64,000 nt of DNA from Pseudomonas sp. PSKL.D1 (GCF_028898945.1 NZ_CP118607.1:4884001-4948000); one strand, 5' to 3'. Positions 37,447 to 47,284 are shown, counted from the first letter of the stretch. Translations and numbers: made by a program. Notes: generated by a model not told the origin, from the sequence alone.

Positions 37447-39897
37447 TCACTTCTGATCCAGATCCACCTGGATGCCTACCGATCGCGACAAGCCGCTTTC
37501 TTCTTCATCCGAAACGATGATCTTGTAACCGAAGTAGAGCCGCTGGTTGTTACCCAACGCCAGAAGAGCATCGCGCGCAAAGCCAATCAACGTCGTCGTG
37601 CCTGGTTCAGTCACTGCACTGGAAGGTTCCAGGTAGCTGCCCGAACTCTCAGCTTGGGAAGTACCCACCCAAGGTACGAGGGTGTGGCCTTTGGCCATTT
37701 CGAAATAGGGATTCACCGCCACTATCAATACGTTGGTTTCTAAATCTTCCTCCGTTATGCCTGTGCGTTGTGCGTCCGTGAAGGCAATGGCGGGTGGCGT
37801 TGAGGGTACTCCGGTTATTTTGGCGCGCGGCTTGATACCTGAGGTTCCCTTTGAACCAGACGGTTTGGCCAGCCTCGGCACAGGGCATACGCTTCCGGCG
37901 TCATTCATGGCAAAGCGGACAAAGGCTTCTGCATGATTGCTGTTACGGCCCAAATCGTTCGCAAGCGAATAATTTAACTTCGCGCCATTCCGGCAAATGA
38001 AGTAGGTTTTGGCATACGGCAATGGTATTTCAAAGTACCCTCGATCAATATCGGCCTGCACCAGCGGTACATCGTCCTCATTGATCCGGGATGGTTCGAT
38101 CTCATCACCGGGAGGGGTACCTGGCCCAGTCGCATCACCCGATTCGATGCCTACGAAGTTGTAGCTAATTTTCGGGTTCAAGGCCAAGCTAATATTGGAA
38201 ACACCCGCCAGGTTAATGCGGACACTCGTGCCCCTTACCCCAACCCGCTGAGTAATGATGTTACTGGCATTTTTTTCCCAGAAGTCACCTGCAGCAAGCT
38301 GATTACCATCGCCGGGCAAAGCACCTGCCGAGGTTACCTTTACAATTTGCTCAGGTGACTTCACCGTTACCTCAACCTCGTTACCGCCTGGCGTGAGGAG
38401 CTTACGCGTAAGTGTAAAGTAAGTGACGATGTCCCCTACGCCAACGGCCTCGATGACGTCCGCGAAAGGAATCGGGACCGGAATGTTGGCACCTGTGTTG
38501 GTAGCATTGACTGTAACTGTACCGATTTGAGGGTTTGAGACTGAACCCCAGTGCATCTGGATGACGTCGTCCAACTGCCAGATCGGCTGCAAATCAACCC
38601 CAACCCGGAAAACGGTAGCTGTTGCGGGCTTGCCGAAATCGGCTGGCTCAATTGTGTTGGCCGGGCTGGCCCCACACTGAATCGAGGGTGCCTGAAGATT
38701 TGTATGTTCCGGAAGTTCCGGGTCCGGGTCAGGGCCGCCGGGTGTACTCAAGTCGACCGCCACTATAGTTTCCGGCGACGGCAGCACCGGGTTACCGGTC
38801 CGGAGCATCTCATATGACACTTTGATATCGTTAGAGCTACCCGCACGCTCCACGACGTCAAACAGCACCTCAATGTACGCCACGGGAAGAAGTGGGTCGC
38901 GATCAAGGTCTGCCTGAATCAAAGGATACGCTGCAAACTTGATACCCCCCCAGATGACGGTAATCTCGTCCTCAAGCGCAGCCCCGGGATACCGGGGAAT
39001 CTCAACGGTAACGCTTGGGTTGGCATCATTAAAGGTAACCAGCCCATCGGGATCAAAATCAAGTGCCTCTGGCACCACAGGCGCTTCAAGGGTTGGCAGA
39101 TTGATAAACACATCAAGCCCCACAAGGCTCGACAGCCCGGTTTGATTACCGGCAAGATCAGTTGAGCGATAACCAAAATAAAGCTTCATGGCATCACCGG
39201 CATTATCAAGGTGTTGCCGTTCGAAATAGACTGGAATCACTGCCCCCTGTACAGTCAAAGGGAAAGTTGGAGTCAAATAGTTACCGGTTGCTTCATCTGC
39301 ACCAGTCCCCAACCACAACTCTACAACATCGTCTACCTCGCTGAGGTAGTAAGGGTCAATGAGCACATTCAATCGGCCGTTTGCATCAAGGTCAGAAGCA
39401 GTAATGCCAGCAAGCTGTGCGTCCGTGAAAACGATCGGCGGTAATTCATCACCGCCAGCAGCCTCTTGGTCGAAGCGCACGGAAACGGGAAGTGCGGCGG
39501 CCTCGGCGGCCTCTGAGGCGGTGTCAAAAAGGAAATAGTTCAGCGAAACCGTGACATTTGTTCCCGCCGGTGGAAAGTCGGCTATTTCATAGTAAAGTTC
39601 AAAATCCACGAGGGTCGGATCAGTCAAGTCAAAGCTGGCAAGATCTAAAGGAAGCCCGATGAAATTTGCCGGCTCCTCAAAATCATCATTGATAAACAAC
39701 TGAATAGATAGTGTGTTCCTGAAATCCGGACCCTTATTAATCTTAACCGGTAATCTGTTTGTTAGTTTATCGATCGGAATAATACCACGCGTCGGCTCAC
39801 GATCCGGAACTATTAATTGATCTAGCGCCATAATCTTACGCGCACTCACATTGTGGCCGTAGGCTTTACCTTTTGAAACACGCGCAGGGACATTCAT
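37447..39897 (-). CDS. Unrecognised 816-aa protein with tandem Ig-like repeats
   Basis: The second member of the unnamed repeat family. Beta-rich units of about 120-150 residues carry D-x-V-x-L-x-W or variants (DVVELWLGT, EITVIWGGI, DVIQMHWGS, HTLVPWVGT). The unit around residues 180-280 is clearly repeated at the C-terminus: N/D-P-Y, then S-G-S/G-N-Y-L, then LYFGYK/R, then E/T-G-L-S-x-x-V-G. No signal peptide or membrane helix is visible. AAGGAAGG precedes ATG 39897. The composition is poorer in GC than the exporter genes. It converges on the adhesin exporter and is divergent from the autotransporters. Function unknown. Confidence 0.75.
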   Translation of the reverse strand: MNVPARVSKGKAYGHNVSARKIMALDQLIVPDREPTRGIIPIDKLTNRLPVKINKGPDFRNTLSIQLFINDDFEEPANFIGLPLDLASFDLTDPTLVDFELYYEIADFPPAGTNVTVSLNYFLFDTASEAAEAAALPVSVRFDQEAAGGDELPPIVFTDAQLAGITASDLDANGRLNVLIDPYYLSEVDDVVELWLGTGADEATGNYLTPTFPLTVQGAVIPVYFERQHLDNAGDAMKLYFGYRSTDLAGNQTGLSSLVGLDVFINLPTLEAPVVPEALDFDPDGLVTFNDANPSVTVEIPRYPGAALEDEITVIWGGIKFAAYPLIQADLDRDPLLPVAYIEVLFDVVERAGSSNDIKVSYEMLRTGNPVLPSPETIVAVDLSTPGGPDPDPELPEHTNLQAPSIQCGASPANTIEPADFGKPATATVFRVGVDLQPIWQLDDVIQMHWGSVSNPQIGTVTVNATNTGANIPVPIPFADVIEAVGVGDIVTYFTLTRKLLTPGGNEVEVTVKSPEQIVKVTSAGALPGDGNQLAAGDFWEKNASNIITQRVGVRGTSVRINLAGVSNISLALNPKISYNFVGIESGDATGPGTPPGDEIEPSRINEDDVPLVQADIDRGYFEIPLPYAKTYFICRNGAKLNYSLANDLGRNSNHAEAFVRFAMNDAGSVCPVPRLAKPSGSKGTSGIKPRAKITGVPSTPPAIAFTDAQRTGITEEDLETNVLIVAVNPYFEMAKGHTLVPWVGTSQAESSGSYLEPSSAVTEPGTTTLIGFARDALLALGNNQRLYFGYKIIVSDEEESGLSRSVGIQVDLDQK

Positions 39898-40171
39898 CGA
39901 ACACCTTCCTTACAATAGCGGACAGACTAAATTAAAGCCCCCCGAAAAATTGCCGGAGCAGGCTACCGTCACAGGGCGCTGGAGTATATGTAACGCCCTC
40001 ACGAATACTAAATTCAGGCAGAGCACCTGTAACCTGGCATTTTTACTAGGTAGGCCATTGCCCCCGTAGCGCGTATAAATCACTTAATCGCATTAGCCCA
40101 TAAAAATACCAACGCCTGAAAACCAAGACTTGCAGCTGCCCAACTCAAAGCTGGGTAAGGGAGAACAACCG

Positions 40172-42760
40172 ATGAGTGTTGACCGCAAGCGTGCATCCAC
40201 CTTGTTTTTTCCTGCACTTTTCATCAGCCTTTGCGCCCCTGCCAACGCAGCTGATGTCCCCCCTGGCAGCAGTGTCACCATTCGCCCGGGCGATGCTGCC
40301 GAGCGCTGGACGCTCGATGCAGCCAACCTGACGATCGTGCCCGGTGGGCAGTCGCTGACGATCCTTGCCAACCCTGGCTCGACCATAACGCTCGACGGCG
40401 CCACGGTGAGTGGCGGCAACCTGCGCGCGGTGGTGTTGACGGAAAGCCAGGGCACCATTCGCGGATCCACCATCACCTCCACAAACAACACGGGGCTGTC
40501 GGTGGTCAGGGGGGTAGACGAATCCATACCCGGCTCAACCGTTCGGGTGGAAAACACAACCATCACGGCAGCTGGCCGCGGTCTCAATGTCGCGGGGGGC
40601 AGCAGTGCCACAGTGATTGATTCCACCATCACCGGCACGGGCGCCGTTGGTGGTTCGGTTGCAGGCAGTGGGCTGGGCGTTACGCTGGTTGGCGGGGAAG
40701 CCATTCTGCAAAATACCACTGCCATTGGAAGCAACTGGGCGGCCGGCTTGTTCACCAACACACCGGGCAGCGCCGACCCGCGTCTGGTGCTGGATGGCTC
40801 CACGCTGGAATCGCAAACCGGTAGCACGATTGTGGTCAGTAACCTGAGCACAGAACAGATGCTTGCCACTGTCGAAGTGCGGGGAGGCTCAACCCTGAAG
40901 TCCGCCAACGGCACCCTGCTTGAAGTCGGCCTTCCTGGCGACCCGGCCAACCGGGTGGCGCAGGCGCAACTGACCGTGGATGCAAGTAAGCTGACAGGTG
41001 ATGTTCAGGTAGCCACCGGCGCGGTGGCAGATGTGCTGATGAGCAACGGCGCATCCTTGACGGGCACGTTGAATAACGTTCGCAACCTGACGCTGGACGC
41101 AAGCAGCATCAGCGGCAACGTCAACGAACCTGAAGGGTCGACCTCAACGGCGACTCTGCTGGCCGGTTCGACCTTGAGCGGCAATGTGCTGAACATCGGT
41201 ACCCTGCGCCTTGACGCCAGCAGCATGAGTGGCAATGTTACCTCGGTGCCCGGCAGCACCACCTCGGTGGCCCTGAACAATGGGTCCATCCTTGCCGGCT
41301 CGGTCATCAACGCCAGGAGCCTGGCCTTGAACAACAGCCAGATGACCGGCGATTTGACCCTGGATGCGAATAGCGCCAGCACCCTGAGCCTGGCCAACGG
41401 ATCGCGGCTGATCGGCACCGTCAGCAATGTTGGCACTACAGCCATCGAGACCGGGTCGACCTTCGATATGCTCAACAATTCGCAGGTAGGTGCATTGCGC
41501 CTTGATGGCGGCACCGTGAACCTGGGCGGCGGCAACGGTACATTTCGCACACTCACCGCCTCGGGGCTTGAAGGTAACGGCGCCTTCGTGTTGGGCACCG
41601 ACCTGGCACTAGGGCAAAGCGACTTGGTGAATATTGAGGGCCTGGCGCAGGGCAGCCACACCCTGGCCATCGTCAACACCGGTGTTGAGCCAGCGGGTGA
41701 TGTCGCCCAGCGAGTAGTGCATACCGAAGGTGGTAGTGCCAGCTTTGCCCTGCAGAGTGCCAGCGGCCTGGTAGACATCGGCACCTTCTCGTACGAGTTG
41801 CAACAGCGTGATACCGACTGGTATCTGGTGCAGGATTCAACCCCGATCATCTCTCCCGGCACTCAAACGGCCATTGCCGTGTTCAGTGCAGCACCTACGG
41901 TTTGGTATGGCGAGCTCAGTACCTTGCGCAGCCGCATGGGCGAGCTCAGAAATGGCCAGGGCCAAGGCGGATTCTGGGCACGCACCTATGGCAACAAATA
42001 CCGGGTATCGGCTGCCGACCAGGTGCATTACGAACAGACACAGCAAGGCGTCTCACTAGGGGTAGACACTCCACTGCCAAGCCAAAGCGGTACTTGGCTG
42101 GTGGGCCTGATGGGCGGTTACAGCAACTCGCAACTGAATATGCGCCTGGGTAGTGACGGCGAGGTCAACAGCTATTACGTTGGCCTGTACAGCACCTGGC
42201 TTGGAGACAACGGTTACTATCTCGACGCCACCCTCAAAGCCAACCGGTTCGATAACAAGGCTGACGTGCGCATGAGCGATGGCGAAAAATCAGCGGGGGA
42301 CTACAACAACCATGGGGTTGGCGGCACACTCGAGGCTGGCCGACACATCAAGTTGAATGCCGGATGGTTCGTCGAGCCATACATGCAACTGTCGGCCCTT
42401 TGGGTAGAAGGCGAACATTACGAGATGGACAATGGCCTACAGGCCGACAGCAACCGGGCTAACTCTCTGCTTGGGAAAGTCGGTACTCACGTAGGCCGCA
42501 CCCTTCCACTGCAACAAGGTGGTTTTGTGCAGCCGTACGTGAAACTGGCAGTGGCACGTGAATTTGCGCGCAACAATGACATCAAGGTCAATAACACCAC
42601 ATTCCATGACGACCTGTCGGGTAGCCGAGGGGAAATCGGTGCAGGGATTGCAGCCCAACTTACTGATGTGCTGCAGCTTCACGCCGATGTCGACTACAGT
42701 AACGGGAAAAATATTGAACAACCCTGGGGGGTTAATGTAGGTGTCCGGGTTGTATGGTGA
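40172..42760 (+). CDS. Autotransporter with pertactin-like passenger (first of pair)
   Basis: A type V secreted protein of 862 aa. The signal peptide ends near ANAA (residue 27). A passenger of about 550 residues has short Ser/Asn/Gly-rich beta-helix rungs (SSISGNV, SSMSGNV, GSILAGSV, SQMTGDL). The outer-membrane barrel starts near VWYGELS (about residue 577) and ends in an aromatic residue (Trp). The frame extends 14 codons upstream, but AAGGGAG eight bases before ATG 40172 and the signal peptide fix the start. No serine-protease motif is visible, so adhesion is more likely than proteolysis. The 274-bp gap before it carries the divergent promoters, unplaced. Confidence 0.9.
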   Translation: MSVDRKRASTLFFPALFISLCAPANAADVPPGSSVTIRPGDAAERWTLDAANLTIVPGGQSLTILANPGSTITLDGATVSGGNLRAVVLTESQGTIRGSTITSTNNTGLSVVRGVDESIPGSTVRVENTTITAAGRGLNVAGGSSATVIDSTITGTGAVGGSVAGSGLGVTLVGGEAILQNTTAIGSNWAAGLFTNTPGSADPRLVLDGSTLESQTGSTIVVSNLSTEQMLATVEVRGGSTLKSANGTLLEVGLPGDPANRVAQAQLTVDASKLTGDVQVATGAVADVLMSNGASLTGTLNNVRNLTLDASSISGNVNEPEGSTSTATLLAGSTLSGNVLNIGTLRLDASSMSGNVTSVPGSTTSVALNNGSILAGSVINARSLALNNSQMTGDLTLDANSASTLSLANGSRLIGTVSNVGTTAIETGSTFDMLNNSQVGALRLDGGTVNLGGGNGTFRTLTASGLEGNGAFVLGTDLALGQSDLVNIEGLAQGSHTLAIVNTGVEPAGDVAQRVVHTEGGSASFALQSASGLVDIGTFSYELQQRDTDWYLVQDSTPIISPGTQTAIAVFSAAPTVWYGELSTLRSRMGELRNGQGQGGFWARTYGNKYRVSAADQVHYEQTQQGVSLGVDTPLPSQSGTWLVGLMGGYSNSQLNMRLGSDGEVNSYYVGLYSTWLGDNGYYLDATLKANRFDNKADVRMSDGEKSAGDYNNHGVGGTLEAGRHIKLNAGWFVEPYMQLSALWVEGEHYEMDNGLQADSNRANSLLGKVGTHVGRTLPLQQGGFVQPYVKLAVAREFARNNDIKVNNTTFHDDLSGSRGEIGAGIAAQLTDVLQLHADVDYSNGKNIEQPWGVNVGVRVVW

Positions 42761-42888
42761 ATTGAGGGGAAAGTTCACTTGATTCCAGTTTTGTAGGCTT
42801 TTCCTACAAGCTAATCGGATTTAGCCTAGGGGAATTAGTAATAAATTCCGGTCAAATCGTGTCTGAATTTTTCAACACGAGAACGACC

Positions 42889-45135
42889 ATGAATCACGTG
42901 AGAATCTGCGCGTTAGTGGCCTTGGGGGTCATCACATCAGCCTCCCCGGTAATGGCCATCGAAACCATCGTCCTGCCGCCGAACAGTGGCTATTGGGTAC
43001 GCGAAGACAGCCCTGTGTACCGTTATGAACTGCAAACACGCGCAACCCTGAACGTTCTGGCGGGTGGCAAAACCGACAGGATTTTTGCCACCGACGGCTC
43101 CAAGGTGAATATTCAGGGCGGCCACGTCAGCTCGGTAGGCTTGCATGCACTCACGCTGAGCAACAGCCATGCCGTCATCGATGGCAGCACCATCATTGGC
43201 GCAGTCGACCCTGCCACACCCAACGCCACTGCCTTCGGGATGAACCTGATGGGCGTGGAACAGGCCTCGACGGCACGCGTCAGCAACAGCTCCGTCTCAG
43301 GGGTTGGCCGTGGCATCAATGTGACCAACAATGCCGTACTGGACCTGCGCAACACGCAGGTCGAAGGTTACGCCGGAGGGCCTGGTAGCGGTATCGTGAC
43401 CGGAGGCGCAGGTGTGGTAGTGGCTGGCGCCACGGCGCTGGTCCGCGAAGGCAGCGTTGTTTCAGGCGACAACAATGGCATAGTGCTTTTTTCGGGCTAT
43501 ACAGGTGCCGAGCAGTACGGCGCGAAACTGGTACTCGATCAATCCGCTGCGGTTGGCCGTGAAGGCAGTGCCATCAAGGTCACCCGTACTGTGGACTCTA
43601 ACGAAACCGCACAGATCGAGATCAACAACGGTTCAACCCTTTCCGGCGGTAACGGCGTGGTTCTGGAAGTCGCCGATGGTGCTCGTGCAAACGCGGTCGT
43701 GAACAACAGCCAGCTGAACGGCAACATCGTCGCAGAGCAAGATGCCACTCTGGACCTGAGTTTTACCAACCATGCCAGCCTGACCGGAAGCATTGAGAAC
43801 GCCAGCAGCCTGGCCATCGACAGCACCTCGGCCTGGACCATGACAGGTGATTCCAGCATCGACAATCTGGCCCTGGACGGCGGCACCGTCAACCTGCGCG
43901 GTACCGATGGCAGCGCTGGTTTCAGCCGCCTCCAGCTGGGCGAGCTGTCCGGCAGCGGCACCTTCATGCTGGGCACCGACCTGGCCACTCAGCAAGGCGA
44001 CTTCCTCGATGTCACTGGTAAGGCCAGCGGCAACCACAACCTGCTGGTGGCCAACACCGGTGCCGACCCCAGCGCCGACGTGGGCGCCCACCAGGTGGTG
44101 CACACCGGCGAAGGCAGCACCTCGCAGTTTGACCTGGTTGGCGGCCAGGTGGACTTCGGCACCTTCGCCTACGAGCTGGAACAGCGTGGCGACGACTGGT
44201 TCCTGGTGCGCAAGGGCGACACCACCACCCCCGGCGCACGCTCGGTCACCGGCCTGTTCAGTGCCGCGCCCACCGTGTGGTATGGCGAATCGACCACCCT
44301 GCGCGGGCGCATGGGTGAACTGCGCAACGGCCAGGAACAAGGCGGCGGCTGGCTGCGCAGCTACGGCAACAAGTACAAAGTGGCGGCAGGCGCCGGTGCG
44401 GCGTATGACCAAGTCCAGCAAGGCATCGCGTTTGGTGCCGACGCCCCCATGCCTTCAGGCAACGGCCAATGGCTGGTGGGTGTGATGGGCGGTTACAGCC
44501 GTTCGGACCTGGACCTGTCCGGCGGGACCACCGGCAGGGTCGACAGCTTCTACCTGGGTGCCTACACCACCTGGCTGGCGGACGATGGCCTTTACATCGA
44601 TGCGCTGATCAAAGCCAACCGCTTCCGGAACACGTCGGATGTACGCATGAGCGATGGCCAGAAAGCCAAGGGTGACTATGACAACAATGGCATCGGTGCA
44701 TCGGTTGAAGTGGGCAAACACATCAAGCTGGACGACGGCTGGTTCGTCGAACCGTTTGCCCAGGGTTCGGCCCTGTGGGTCGACGGCGCCAGCTACAACC
44801 TGGACAACGGGATGCGTGCCAGTGCAAACAACGCCGACTCGCTGCTGGGCAAGGCCGGTACTCATGTCGGTCGCACCTTCCCACTGGACAAGGGCGGCTT
44901 CGTGCAGCCCTACGTGAAGGTAGCGGCGGCCCACGAGTTTGCCCGCAACAACCAGGTGAAGATCAACGACAACAAGTTCGACAACGACCTGTCGGGCAGC
45001 CGCATCGAACTCGGCGCAGGGGTGGCCGCGCAGGTGACCGACACCGTGCAGGTGAACGCTGGCTTCGACTACATGAAAGGCAAAAACATCGAACAACCCT
45101 GGGGCGTCAACCTGGGCGTACGTTACAACTTCTGA
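42889..45135 (+). CDS. Autotransporter with pertactin-like passenger (second of pair)
   Basis: A 748-aa paralogue of the preceding gene. The signal peptide ends near VMA (residue 23). The passenger is about 430 residues and shorter; the barrel begins near VWYGEST (about residue 462) and ends in Phe. The barrels are closely alike (GELRNGQ, GNKYKV, GVMGGYS, DVRMSDGQK, NIEQPWGVN), while the passengers diverge. This suggests duplication followed by passenger change. ATG 42889 with GAGA upstream is preferred to GTG 42859, which would precede the signal peptide. About 130 bp separates the pair, enough for a separate promoter. Confidence 0.9.
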   Translation: MNHVRICALVALGVITSASPVMAIETIVLPPNSGYWVREDSPVYRYELQTRATLNVLAGGKTDRIFATDGSKVNIQGGHVSSVGLHALTLSNSHAVIDGSTIIGAVDPATPNATAFGMNLMGVEQASTARVSNSSVSGVGRGINVTNNAVLDLRNTQVEGYAGGPGSGIVTGGAGVVVAGATALVREGSVVSGDNNGIVLFSGYTGAEQYGAKLVLDQSAAVGREGSAIKVTRTVDSNETAQIEINNGSTLSGGNGVVLEVADGARANAVVNNSQLNGNIVAEQDATLDLSFTNHASLTGSIENASSLAIDSTSAWTMTGDSSIDNLALDGGTVNLRGTDGSAGFSRLQLGELSGSGTFMLGTDLATQQGDFLDVTGKASGNHNLLVANTGADPSADVGAHQVVHTGEGSTSQFDLVGGQVDFGTFAYELEQRGDDWFLVRKGDTTTPGARSVTGLFSAAPTVWYGESTTLRGRMGELRNGQEQGGGWLRSYGNKYKVAAGAGAAYDQVQQGIAFGADAPMPSGNGQWLVGVMGGYSRSDLDLSGGTTGRVDSFYLGAYTTWLADDGLYIDALIKANRFRNTSDVRMSDGQKAKGDYDNNGIGASVEVGKHIKLDDGWFVEPFAQGSALWVDGASYNLDNGMRASANNADSLLGKAGTHVGRTFPLDKGGFVQPYVKVAAAHEFARNNQVKINDNKFDNDLSGSRIELGAGVAAQVTDTVQVNAGFDYMKGKNIEQPWGVNLGVRYNF

Positions 45136-45141
45136 AACACC

Positions 45142-45167
45142 AAGGGGCCGCAAGGCCCCTTCTTTTT
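45142..45167 (+). terminator. Rho-independent terminator after the second autotransporter
   Basis: AAGGGGCC and GGCCCCTT form an 8-bp stem with a GCAA tetraloop, followed by CTTTTT, six bases after the stop codon. Confidence 0.93.
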
Positions 45168-45229
45168 GCCTAAAGCCTGGGTGGCGCGGGCCGATAAGCT
45201 GGCATTCCCTCTATCCCACGAAGGTCACC

Positions 45230-46129
45230 ATGGCCACGCAAAACGCCCGCGCGGACTCGTTGTCCCTGCTGCTGTTCACCCTGCGCAGCGGCAAGTTGAT
45301 GGCAATCAACCTGCTCAAGGTCAGCGAGATCATCACCTGCCCGCCCTTGACCAAGCTGCCCGAGTCTCACCCCCATGTAAAAGGCGTGGCAACCCTGCGC
45401 GGCAATTCGCTGTCGGTGATCGACCTGTCCCGCGCCATTGGCGAACGCCCGCTGGCCGACCCGGACGGCGGCTGCCTGATCGTCACCGAGATCAGCCGCT
45501 CGCGCCAAGGGCTGCATGTACAGGCGGTGAGCCGCATCGTTCATTGCCTGAGCACCGACATCAAGCCGCCACCCTACGGGTCGGGCAACCGCTCGTTCAT
45601 TACCGGCGTGACCCGTGTCGACAACACACTGGTCCAGGTGCTGGACATCGAAAAGGTCATCCATGGCATCGCCCCGCCCAAGCCCGAAGCGCTTCCCGGC
45701 GAGCTGAACGAAGAGGACGCCAGCCTGCTGGCCGCCGCCAACATCCTGGTGGTGGACGATAGCCAGGTGGCACTGCAGCAATCGGTGCACACCTTGCGCA
45801 ACCTGGGCATCGAGTGCCACACCGCCCGCAGCGCCAAGGATGCGATCAACGTGCTGCTGGAGCTGCAAGGCACTGCGCAGGAAATCAACATCATCGTCTC
45901 CGACATCGAAATGTCGGAGATGGACGGCTACGCCTTTACCCGCACGCTGCGTGAAACGCCGGATTTCCAGCACCTTTATGTGCTGCTGCACACCTCGCTG
46001 GACAGCGCCATGAGCGCCGAGAAGGCCCGCTTGGCCGGGGCCAATGCAATCCTCACCAAGTTCTCCTCGCCCGAGCTGACCGACTGCCTGGTGGTGGCCG
46101 CGCGCACGGTGGTGTTTGCCGAGCGCTGA
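45230..46129 (+). CDS. cheV: Chemotaxis coupling protein CheV
   Basis: CheV joins chemoreceptors to the CheA kinase and can be phosphorylated. The 299-aa protein has an N-terminal CheW-like domain (residues 10-160, with VKGVATLRGNSLSVIDLS) and a C-terminal receiver domain with acidic pair Asp176/Asp177 (LVVDDSQ) and phosphoacceptor Asp225 (IIVSDIEMSEMDGY). It stands alone after a strong terminator. In KT2440 a cheV-like gene is also near the lapF exporter, as I recall, but without the two autotransporters between. Confidence 0.92.
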   Translation: MATQNARADSLSLLLFTLRSGKLMAINLLKVSEIITCPPLTKLPESHPHVKGVATLRGNSLSVIDLSRAIGERPLADPDGGCLIVTEISRSRQGLHVQAVSRIVHCLSTDIKPPPYGSGNRSFITGVTRVDNTLVQVLDIEKVIHGIAPPKPEALPGELNEEDASLLAAANILVVDDSQVALQQSVHTLRNLGIECHTARSAKDAINVLLELQGTAQEINIIVSDIEMSEMDGYAFTRTLRETPDFQHLYVLLHTSLDSAMSAEKARLAGANAILTKFSSPELTDCLVVAARTVVFAER

Positions 46130-46227
46130 AGAGCGTGTTGTTATATTCAGCGACAAACTCCCTGGCTTGCTGCCGGGGATGACTGGGGCATAATCCGCGC
46201 CCCACGGAGCTGATCCCGGAACCGCGT

Positions 46228-46539
46228 ATGAAGTTTTACAGTTCTATCCTGATTGCCTGCGCCCTGTTCAGCGGCGCCGCCCAGGCCTCCAGCAGCCAGG
46301 CCTGGAATGAACAGCGCCAGCAGATGGTCAAGGAATGCCTCGCCGCCAGCCAGTTCAAAAATGCCCATGCTCTTGGCAAGCCCGCAGAGTTCGATGACCA
46401 GGTCGGTTTCAGCGCCCTGCTGGTCGAAGGTGTTTATCCACAGAAGCACATGCAGGGTCGCAGCGGCACCGAATTGTGCCTGTACGACCGCAAGCAGCAA
46501 AAGGCCTTCGTCAGCGAATGGGCGCCCGGCGCAAAGTGA
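46228..46539 (+). CDS. Small exported protein of unknown function
   Basis: A 103-aa protein with a signal peptide (cleavage near AQA, about residue 20) and a short mature part with two cysteines (KECLAASQ and TELCLYDR) that could form a disulfide. I do not recognise it. Its last codons overlap the start of the downstream YkgJ-type gene (GTGA), so the two are coupled. Confidence 0.75.
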   Translation: MKFYSSILIACALFSGAAQASSSQAWNEQRQQMVKECLAASQFKNAHALGKPAEFDDQVGFSALLVEGVYPQKHMQGRSGTELCLYDRKQQKAFVSEWAPGAK

Positions 46540-47270
46540 ACGATAGCCTGCGTTTTGCCTGTACCGGTTGTGGCAAGTGCTGCACCGGGCACCATGTGCC
46601 GTTGACGCTGGACGAGTCGCGCCAGTGGGCGGCCAACGGTGGCCAGGTCGTGGTGCTGATCGAAGCGTTCGTGGTCGATGGCCCTGGCATGCCTGTGGAT
46701 CAGCGCGAACATGTGCTGCGTCGCTCGCACCCGGTTTCCTGCGGACTGGGCGAGGTAAATGTTTCGGTGACCTTTGCCGCATTCAACCCCGGGCGTTGCC
46801 GCAACCTCGACGACAACGACCTGTGCACCATTTACGAAGCCCGCCCGTTGGTCTGCCGGATTTACCCGGTGGAGATCAACCCGCACATTCCGCTGCGGCC
46901 CGAGAACAAGGACTGCCCGCCCGAGGCCTGGGAGCAGGGGCCGAAATTGATTGTTGGTTCTTTGCCTGTGGATAGAACGTTGTTGGCGCTGGTTGAGGCA
47001 TCGCGCCAGGCAGACCGGGACGACATTGCGGCCAAGGTTGCGGTTTGTCAGGCACTGGGGATGACGACCAGTGCGTTGAAGGGCAATGGCTTTACGGCCT
47101 ATTTGCCGGACATGGCGGCGTTTGCGGGGGCGTTGTCGCAAGTGCTCGCAAATGATGGCGCTGACTGGACGCTCCACGTGGAGCGCACAGAGTTGGTGAC
47201 AGGCCTGCAGGCGCTGGGGCTGATGACCACCGCACAAGCCCCTGTCTACTACGCCTTTATCGGTTTCTGA
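46536..47270 (+). CDS. YkgJ-family cysteine-cluster protein (long form)
   Basis: A 244-aa member of the YkgJ family. The N-terminal cluster CTGCGKCCTG is followed by a third conserved stretch with cysteines (GRCRNLDDNDLCTIYEARPLVCR, split by other residues) that would complete a metal site. The rest of the chain has no known motif. GTG 46536 overlaps the upstream stop (GTGA) and is preferred; ATG 46518 would add six residues. The second half shows less biased codon use than neighbours. The role is unsettled for the family, though metal binding is likely. Confidence 0.8.
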   Translation: MNDSLRFACTGCGKCCTGHHVPLTLDESRQWAANGGQVVVLIEAFVVDGPGMPVDQREHVLRRSHPVSCGLGEVNVSVTFAAFNPGRCRNLDDNDLCTIYEARPLVCRIYPVEINPHIPLRPENKDCPPEAWEQGPKLIVGSLPVDRTLLALVEASRQADRDDIAAKVAVCQALGMTTSALKGNGFTAYLPDMAAFAGALSQVLANDGADWTLHVERTELVTGLQALGLMTTAQAPVYYAFIGF

Positions 47271-47284
47271 AGGCTCTCACATTC

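Noticed and set aside
39898..40171. Search for a shared operator between the 816-aa gene and the first autotransporter
   Set aside because: The region is AT-richer and divergent, but I found no convincing palindrome or promoter pair.
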